The notes beneath the pieces are model-generated. The model saw only the letters and a list, made by a program, of their open reading frames with translations. It ran no database searches and was not told the DNA's origin. Made by a program: the position numbers and the translations under genes. Positions 7,580 through 11,838 of a DNA stretch of 11,838 bases are shown here, piece by piece (position 1 is the first letter of the stretch; each line of letters starts with the position of its first letter). The stretch is taken from positions 1-11,838 of the forward strand of contig SLNU01000245.1 in assembly GCA_007132865.1 (NCBI GenBank), given 5' to 3'. This DNA is from Bacteroidales bacterium. Its GTDB lineage: Bacteria; Bacteroidota; Bacteroidia; Bacteroidales; UBA7960.

Positions 7580-10399
7580 TTAAATATCCAGATCCAACCG
7601 GATCTGCCGTTGTTTATCCTCCGGACCGGGCTTCCTTTTAGCGGTAGCATCAAGGTTCTCCTGACCGGGCTTCCTTTTAGCGGGAGCATCAGGGACCTCC
7701 TGACCTGGCTCATTCGGTTCCGCTTTTGCTACTTGATCTTTCCGGAACCCGCCGGCCGTGGATTCATCCTCAGGGACCTTTTCTCCGGGTGCATTTTGTT
7801 CACGGGTATCTCCGTCCGTCACATCCTGCTCAAGGATGGCCCCTTCCGTTGCACCCTGCTCACGGGTCTCCCCGTCAGGCTCCGGCTCCAGCCACTTAAT
7901 CTCCTCGGTTTCCACCGTGGCAATGCGCTTGCCCCTGGCTTTTACGCCTTTGACCGCGATGAACTCGACGGCATCCAGTTCTTCTTCCGTACGAAGACGC
8001 CGCGGGGATTCGGGAAACCGGATATACAGGCGAGGAGCGATCTGGTCCGTGACCAGCAGCAGCCGGCTGTCCTTATGTTCTCCGATAAACCCGATGGCCT
8101 TGCCGTTGGCTTCCGGTTCGAAGCGCTTCATATAAGGGGCGCCCGATTCCCCGTCCACATACAGCGCCGTCAGTACCATGCCCGGGAAGTACTTTCCGAT
8201 CAGCAGGGGTTTCTCTTCGAAATGGGCGGACAGGTCAATGGGCAGCAATCTGTAGCTACCGGTGGAATAAACAGCCAGGATCCGATCTTCCCCCTGGAAT
8301 GCCCCCAGGTAGGTGCCGCGTTTGTCATTGTTCAGGCGGAGGACGGCCTCGTCAAACCAAATGTCCATTGCACCAAGGGTGGAAACCCCCTGGTCACGCA
8401 ACACGATCTTCCGGATGGTATGTTTGGTAAGGATATTGCCTGCAGCCGCCCGGCCCTTAATGGCCAGTTCGCTGAAGTCCAGATCAAAAACAGGTTTTTT
8501 TAGTTTTGGTTTGTGCCGCAGATGCACGGTCACGACTTCGGCCTCTCCATTGGGGTTGGCAGTAAAATAGAGTACTTTGCTGCCCTTGTTGCCCCTGGTC
8601 AGGTCGTATTCCTTGTCGCGTGTCACGCCTTTTACCGGGAACCGCTTCATATAGGCCGCACCCTTGGGTCCATCCTGATAGATCATATTGTAGATCGTAC
8701 GGTCGTCGTTGCGATCAAAGACCCCAATGTGGATGATCTGATTTCCGACAAATGACTTCCCGGTTACCCTGGTCACCAGAAAAGTCCCGTCCTCCCTGAA
8801 CACAATGATGTCGTCCAGGTCTGAGCACTCGCATACAAACTCATCCTTCTTCAGGGCGGTACCGGCAAATCCCTCGGCACGGTTTACATAGAGCTTTTCA
8901 TTGGCAACCGCTACCTTCGCCGCCTCTATTGTATCGAACAGCCTGATCTCCGTCCGACGTCCCCTGCCCTTTCCATATTTTTCACGGATGCGGGAAAAAT
9001 AATCTATCGCATAATCGACCAGATTGGACAGGTGGTGGTTCACCTTTTCGAGCTTTTCCTCAAGTCCCTGCAGTACATCATCCGCTTTGAAGGAGTCGAA
9101 GCGGGAGATGCGCTTGATCCGAATTTCTGTAAGCCGCAGAATGTCATCACGGGTGATCTCCCTGTAAAACAACTTTTTATACGGATGCAGTCCCTTGTCA
9201 ATTGTCGTGATCACTGACTCCCAGGTCTCACACTCCTCAATCTTACGATAAATCCGCTTCTCAATGAATATTTTTTCCAGGCTGCCGAAAAGGATTTGTT
9301 CCAGCAATTCGTGCTTCTCTATCTCCAGCTCTTTCCTGAGTAGTTCAACGGTATGGCTGGCCGAGATTTTCAATACCTCGTTCACGTTTAAAAAGCGGGG
9401 CCTGTCTACATCAATCACGCAGCAATTGGGGGAGATACCCACCTCACAATCTGTGAAAAGATACAAGGCATCGATGGCCTGGTCAGGAGAGATGCCCGGG
9501 GCCAGGTGGACCAGAATCTCCACTTTCTCAGCCGTATTGTCTTCTATTTTCCGGATCTTGATCTTGCCCTTGTCGTTGGCGACAACAATGCTATCCATCA
9601 GGTTGCCGGTGGTGGTACCATATGGAATCTCATTGATAACCAGGGTCTTCTTATCCAGGATCTGGATGCGGGCACGGACGCGTACCTTGCCTCCCCGCAT
9701 GCCGCCGTTGTATTTGGAAAAATCTGCCAGTCCGCCGGAAGGAAAATCCGGCAAAACATCCGGCTCCTCACCTCTCAGGTAGCCGATGGTCGCATCGATC
9801 AGCTCCACAAAATTATGGGGCAGTATTTTTGAGGCCAATCCGACTGCAATCCCTTCAACCCCCTGGGCCAATAGCAGCGGGAATTTCACGGGCAGGTTCA
9901 CAGGCTCCTTGTTCCTGCCATCGTAACTTGTTTTCCAAACGGTTGTTTTGCTGTTGTAAAGCACATCCAGCGCAAACCTTGAAGGCCTTGCCTCAATATA
10001 CCTGGGTGCGGCAGCACTGTCACCGGTAAGGATGTTGCCCCAGTTTCCCTGGGTGTCAACCAACAGGTCTTTCTGCCCCAGCTGCACGAGGGCATCGCCT
10101 ATGGACGCATCCCCGTGCGGATGATATTTCATGGTATGGCCGATAATATTGGCCACCTTGTTAAAGCGTCCGTCATCAAGTTCCTTCATGGCATGAAGGA
10201 TTCTGCGCTGCACCGGCTTCAGTCCGTCATGCACCTCCGGAACAGCACGCTCCAGGATCACATAGGATGCATAGTCAAGGAACCAGTCCTCGTACATCCC
10301 GGAAAGACGCGTGGTCTTGGGACCGTCGCCACCATGGGGAGGTTCTGCCTGTGTGTTGTCAGGCTGGTTCGGATTGTCGGGGAGAAGCTGTTCCTCCAT
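7580..10399 (-). CDS. parC: DNA topoisomerase IV subunit A, Bacteroidota type, with long repetitive C-terminal tail
   Basis: This is the DNA-cleaving subunit of topoisomerase IV, which decatenates daughter chromosomes together with ParE. It has 939 residues. The catalytic domain begins near 35 (MYEDWFLDYASYVILERAVP), with DGLKPVQRRILHAMKE (58-73), the helix-turn-helix stretch HPHGDASIGDALVQLGQ (93-109) and catalytic R133-Y134 in AAPRYIEARPS. A helical tower region and then a ParC-like beta-pinwheel follow. Blade repeats can be seen as YMKRF twice (583-587 and 756-760). There is no GyrA-box like QRRGGKG, which argues against gyrase A. From about 838 a 102-residue tail rich in E, P, K, D and G is built from short repeats and ends QRQIRLDLDI. 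The position equivalent to GyrA S83/ParC S80 is A98. The start at 10397-10399 has no Shine-Dalgarno sequence. parE is not next to it: upstream lies a BatA-like gene, and downstream gap follows after 8 bp. Confidence 0.92.
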   Translation of the reverse strand: MEEQLLPDNPNQPDNTQAEPPHGGDGPKTTRLSGMYEDWFLDYASYVILERAVPEVHDGLKPVQRRILHAMKELDDGRFNKVANIIGHTMKYHPHGDASIGDALVQLGQKDLLVDTQGNWGNILTGDSAAAPRYIEARPSRFALDVLYNSKTTVWKTSYDGRNKEPVNLPVKFPLLLAQGVEGIAVGLASKILPHNFVELIDATIGYLRGEEPDVLPDFPSGGLADFSKYNGGMRGGKVRVRARIQILDKKTLVINEIPYGTTTGNLMDSIVVANDKGKIKIRKIEDNTAEKVEILVHLAPGISPDQAIDALYLFTDCEVGISPNCCVIDVDRPRFLNVNEVLKISASHTVELLRKELEIEKHELLEQILFGSLEKIFIEKRIYRKIEECETWESVITTIDKGLHPYKKLFYREITRDDILRLTEIRIKRISRFDSFKADDVLQGLEEKLEKVNHHLSNLVDYAIDYFSRIREKYGKGRGRRTEIRLFDTIEAAKVAVANEKLYVNRAEGFAGTALKKDEFVCECSDLDDIIVFREDGTFLVTRVTGKSFVGNQIIHIGVFDRNDDRTIYNMIYQDGPKGAAYMKRFPVKGVTRDKEYDLTRGNKGSKVLYFTANPNGEAEVVTVHLRHKPKLKKPVFDLDFSELAIKGRAAAGNILTKHTIRKIVLRDQGVSTLGAMDIWFDEAVLRLNNDKRGTYLGAFQGEDRILAVYSTGSYRLLPIDLSAHFEEKPLLIGKYFPGMVLTALYVDGESGAPYMKRFEPEANGKAIGFIGEHKDSRLLLVTDQIAPRLYIRFPESPRRLRTEEELDAVEFIAVKGVKARGKRIATVETEEIKWLEPEPDGETREQGATEGAILEQDVTDGDTREQNAPGEKVPEDESTAGGFRKDQVAKAEPNEPGQEVPDAPAKRKPGQENLDATAKRKPGPEDKQRQIRLDLDI
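7631..7708 (-). repeat. Two 39-bp tandem repeats in the parC tail
   Basis: Units 7670-7708 and 7631-7669 agree at 34 of 39 bases. They encode PGQEVPDAPAKRK (898-910) and PGQENLDATAKRK (911-923), followed by the partial copy PGPED (924-928). The reading frame is kept because the unit is a multiple of three. The high nucleotide identity points to a fairly recent duplication, a likely site of length variation between strains. Confidence 0.85.
7790..7879 (-). repeat. Three degenerate 30-bp tandem repeats in the parC tail
   Basis: Units 7850-7879, 7820-7849 and 7790-7819 encode PDGETREQGA, TEGAILEQDV and TDGDTREQNA (residues 841-870), an acidic ten-residue period with E-Q at fixed positions. By my count the outer units agree at 22 of 30 bases and the middle unit matches the first at 20 of 30. 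This array is older or less homogeneous than the 39-bp pair. Confidence 0.75.
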
Positions 10400-10425
10400 A
10401 CTCGATCAGGAGATAATTTATATAT

Positions 10426-10439
10426 CTGCCGGATGGCAG
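10426..10439 (-). other. Small hairpin in the parC leader
   Basis: CTGCC (10426-10430) and GGCAG (10435-10439) form a 5-bp stem with a 4-nt loop, within the roughly 50-nt leader predicted for parC. It may be chance. No regulatory family is recognised. Confidence 0.25.
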
Positions 10440-10445
10440 GCATGC

Positions 10446-10477
10446 AAAAAACGCTGCAAAGTTAATAATATTTGCAG
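10446..10477 (-). terminator. Weak terminator-like hairpin after the BatA-like gene
   Basis: On the - strand, a few bases after the TAA of the BatA-like gene, CTGCAAA and TTTGCAG form a 7-bp stem around a 10-nt AT-rich loop, followed two bases later by six T. The stem is short and AT-rich, so read-through into parC is likely. The second arm overlaps the predicted parC -7 box. Confidence 0.4.
10457..10464 (-). promoter_or_regulatory. Bacteroidota-type -7 box ahead of parC
   Basis: On the - strand the sequence reads TAACTTTG, an exact TAnnTTTG match, 57 bp upstream of the parC ATG in the 83-bp gap after the BatA-like gene. Transcription would begin near 10450. No clear TTTG -33 box is seen at the usual distance. 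Confidence 0.42.
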
Positions 10478-10482
10478 TATGA

Positions 10483-11838
10483 TTACCTCCAGAACCTTAA
10501 CAACAACACTTCGGCCAGCAGAAATGCAAGCGCCAGCAACAGGAAAAGCCGCCAGAGCTGATGTCCGGCACGGTATTCCTGAAAAGCACGCTCAAAATCC
10601 CCGGTGCCTGCGTCGAGCACATGCACCCATGGAAGACCGGAATCCATTAGCAGTCCGGAAAGCGATGCATTGTCATAGGCATCCATCCGTGATTCCCGCC
10701 TGTCATAGTTGAAAGACAAGGCCTTTAGCGAATCATCCCCGGAATAAAGCAGATAATTGCCCGCGCTTGTCACCTGGTCATGCAGCAGCAGCTGGAGACG
10801 GTTGCCGGAGCGCCGCTGCCCGGGGATCATCTCCATGTCCTCTCCTCGCAGCTTAAGCACCTCCCCTGACCGCAGCGATGCATCCCTCAGCTGCAAAGGA
10901 ATGTCGCTACCTATGGTGTGATAGGCTGGCTGAAGGGATTGGCTCTGGATGGCCATATTGAACATGGTGGGTACGAATAGCGTATGGCGCGGAAAATTGC
11001 TGAAATGCTCGTCCAGTGGCACTGCAGACAGAAACACCTCCCCGTCTCCTACCGGCTGGTGGGTGAAAAACGGGTTGCCGTTTTGCAGCAGCAGCAGGTG
11101 CCGGGCGCTGGACTGCGTCGTACCGCTGATCCGGTAATGGCTTAGGACCGTTGGCAGGTCGGCCTGCTCCGGCAGGTCGTCAAACACATCAAGGTAAACA
11201 GGGTGCAGCTCATCTACTGAGGAGACCCTTGTGTTAAAAGTATCCAGGCGGTTGAACACGTCCAGCTCCATGACATTCGAGAGCTCCTGGTAAGAAACGA
11301 GATCGATGTCGGGGCCGGGGAACACCGCCAGGCTACCCCCGTGCCTGACAAACTCCTGCAACTCCGTGATGAGTCCGGCTGGCAATTGGTCCAGTCCATT
11401 CAGAATAATCAGGTTGAACATGGGGAACGAGGAATAATCGATTGAAAAGGAAGGAGTGGACCGGAACAGGAAAATGGAATCCTGACCGTACAATGCGCGA
11501 AGAAAACGGTTTTCGCCGGACTGATCGATTGAGAGCACCGGGGTTTGTGAACGAACCTCATAGCTGAAATACAGACGGTCATCGAAAGTCACGGGATAAT
11601 CGATGATCTCCACCCAGCCATGGTAAAAGCCCGGCGGACCGATTGTCCAGTTAAGCTCCACCTCTGCCTCCCCCCGGCCTGTCAGATCATATGACGCCAG
11701 GGTTCTTTGCACACCATCGATATACAGTCTGACAGGCTGTCCGCTAAGTGCTTCATCCCCGTCATTGCGGATACTGGCGATCATCCTGGCCGTCTGGCCA
11801 GGGAGCTTAACCGGGGAATCGAACCAGCAGGTATCTAC
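10483..11838 (-). CDS. BatA-like membrane protein (aerotolerance-related N-terminal family), 5' end cut by the window
   Basis: The frame is open to the right edge (first visible residues VDTCWFDSPVKLPGQTAR), so the ATG at 11782-11784 is internal and the 451 visible residues are the C-terminal part. Residues 1-96 look like an Ig/CARDB-type beta domain: it starts with QTARMIASIRNDGDE and ends with GWVEIIDYPVTFDDRLYFSY, a pattern I know from Bacteroidota proteins that begin with a BatA membrane domain. Residues near 141-177 (FNLIILNGLDQLPAG to GGSLAVFPGPD) resemble the glutamine-amidotransferase-like fold seen in these proteins, without evident catalytic residues. The last 24 residues (LWRLFLLLALAFLLAEVLLLRFWR) form a membrane helix with a short basic end. 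Most of the chain is then expected in the periplasm, between N-terminal helices outside the window and this C-terminal one. Its function is not known. The family name comes from Bat (aerotolerance) operons, but no other bat gene is visible. It ends 83 bp before parC on the same strand. Confidence 0.8.
   Translation of the reverse strand, partial: VDTCWFDSPVKLPGQTARMIASIRNDGDEALSGQPVRLYIDGVQRTLASYDLTGRGEAEVELNWTIGPPGFYHGWVEIIDYPVTFDDRLYFSYEVRSQTPVLSIDQSGENRFLRALYGQDSIFLFRSTPSFSIDYSSFPMFNLIILNGLDQLPAGLITELQEFVRHGGSLAVFPGPDIDLVSYQELSNVMELDVFNRLDTFNTRVSSVDELHPVYLDVFDDLPEQADLPTVLSHYRISGTTQSSARHLLLLQNGNPFFTHQPVGDGEVFLSAVPLDEHFSNFPRHTLFVPTMFNMAIQSQSLQPAYHTIGSDIPLQLRDASLRSGEVLKLRGEDMEMIPGQRRSGNRLQLLLHDQVTSAGNYLLYSGDDSLKALSFNYDRRESRMDAYDNASLSGLLMDSGLPWVHVLDAGTGDFERAFQEYRAGHQLWRLFLLLALAFLLAEVLLLRFWR

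Noticed and set aside
7610..8503. 297-codon open frame on the + strand antisense to the parC 3' part
   Set aside because: No recognisable motif. It covers the ParC pinwheel and the repeat tail, whose repeats also give it repetitive residues. The parC frame explains the region.
11811..11826. GGTTCGATTCCCCGG on the - strand, resembling a tRNA T-arm
   Set aside because: The stem beyond the loop does not pair properly, no acceptor stem or CCA end follows, and the stretch is in the open frame of the BatA-like gene.

Overview
The window looks like ordinary chromosome from a member of the Bacteroidota of moderate GC content. Three things point there. The topoisomerase IV subunit A is of the Bacteroidota type (HPHGDASIGDAL around the drug pocket, catalytic tyrosine in APRYIEAR). 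The gene at the right end belongs to the BatA-like membrane proteins typical of that phylum. Two upstream regions carry a TAnnTTTG -7 box and translation starts lack clear Shine-Dalgarno sequences. The genus cannot be named from what is visible.

Layout, left to right. (1) The 3' part of an ornithine aminotransferase gene (rocD, +), cut by the left edge, converges on hemW (-). A 15-bp perfect hairpin flanked by A and T runs separates them and should terminate transcription from both sides. (2) hemW diverges from a three-gene + strand run: pgeF, an OPT-family oligopeptide transporter, and pepT. Gaps within the run are 41 and 35 bp, so it is probably one transcript. The last two fit as a peptide uptake and hydrolysis pair. 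(3) pepT converges on a - strand run read right to left: a BatA-like membrane protein (cut by the right edge), parC, then gap, whose start lies only 8 bp after the parC stop.

The whole window is tightly packed. No gene-free stretch exceeds about 90 bp, and there are no RNA genes, mobile elements, CRISPR arrays or phage genes that I can support. I see no evidence of an undescribed system. The points worth a second look are small: a repeat-built, charged C-terminal tail on ParC, a natural alanine at its main quinolone-contact position, the parC-gap coupling, and a hairpin that seems to overlap the parC promoter.
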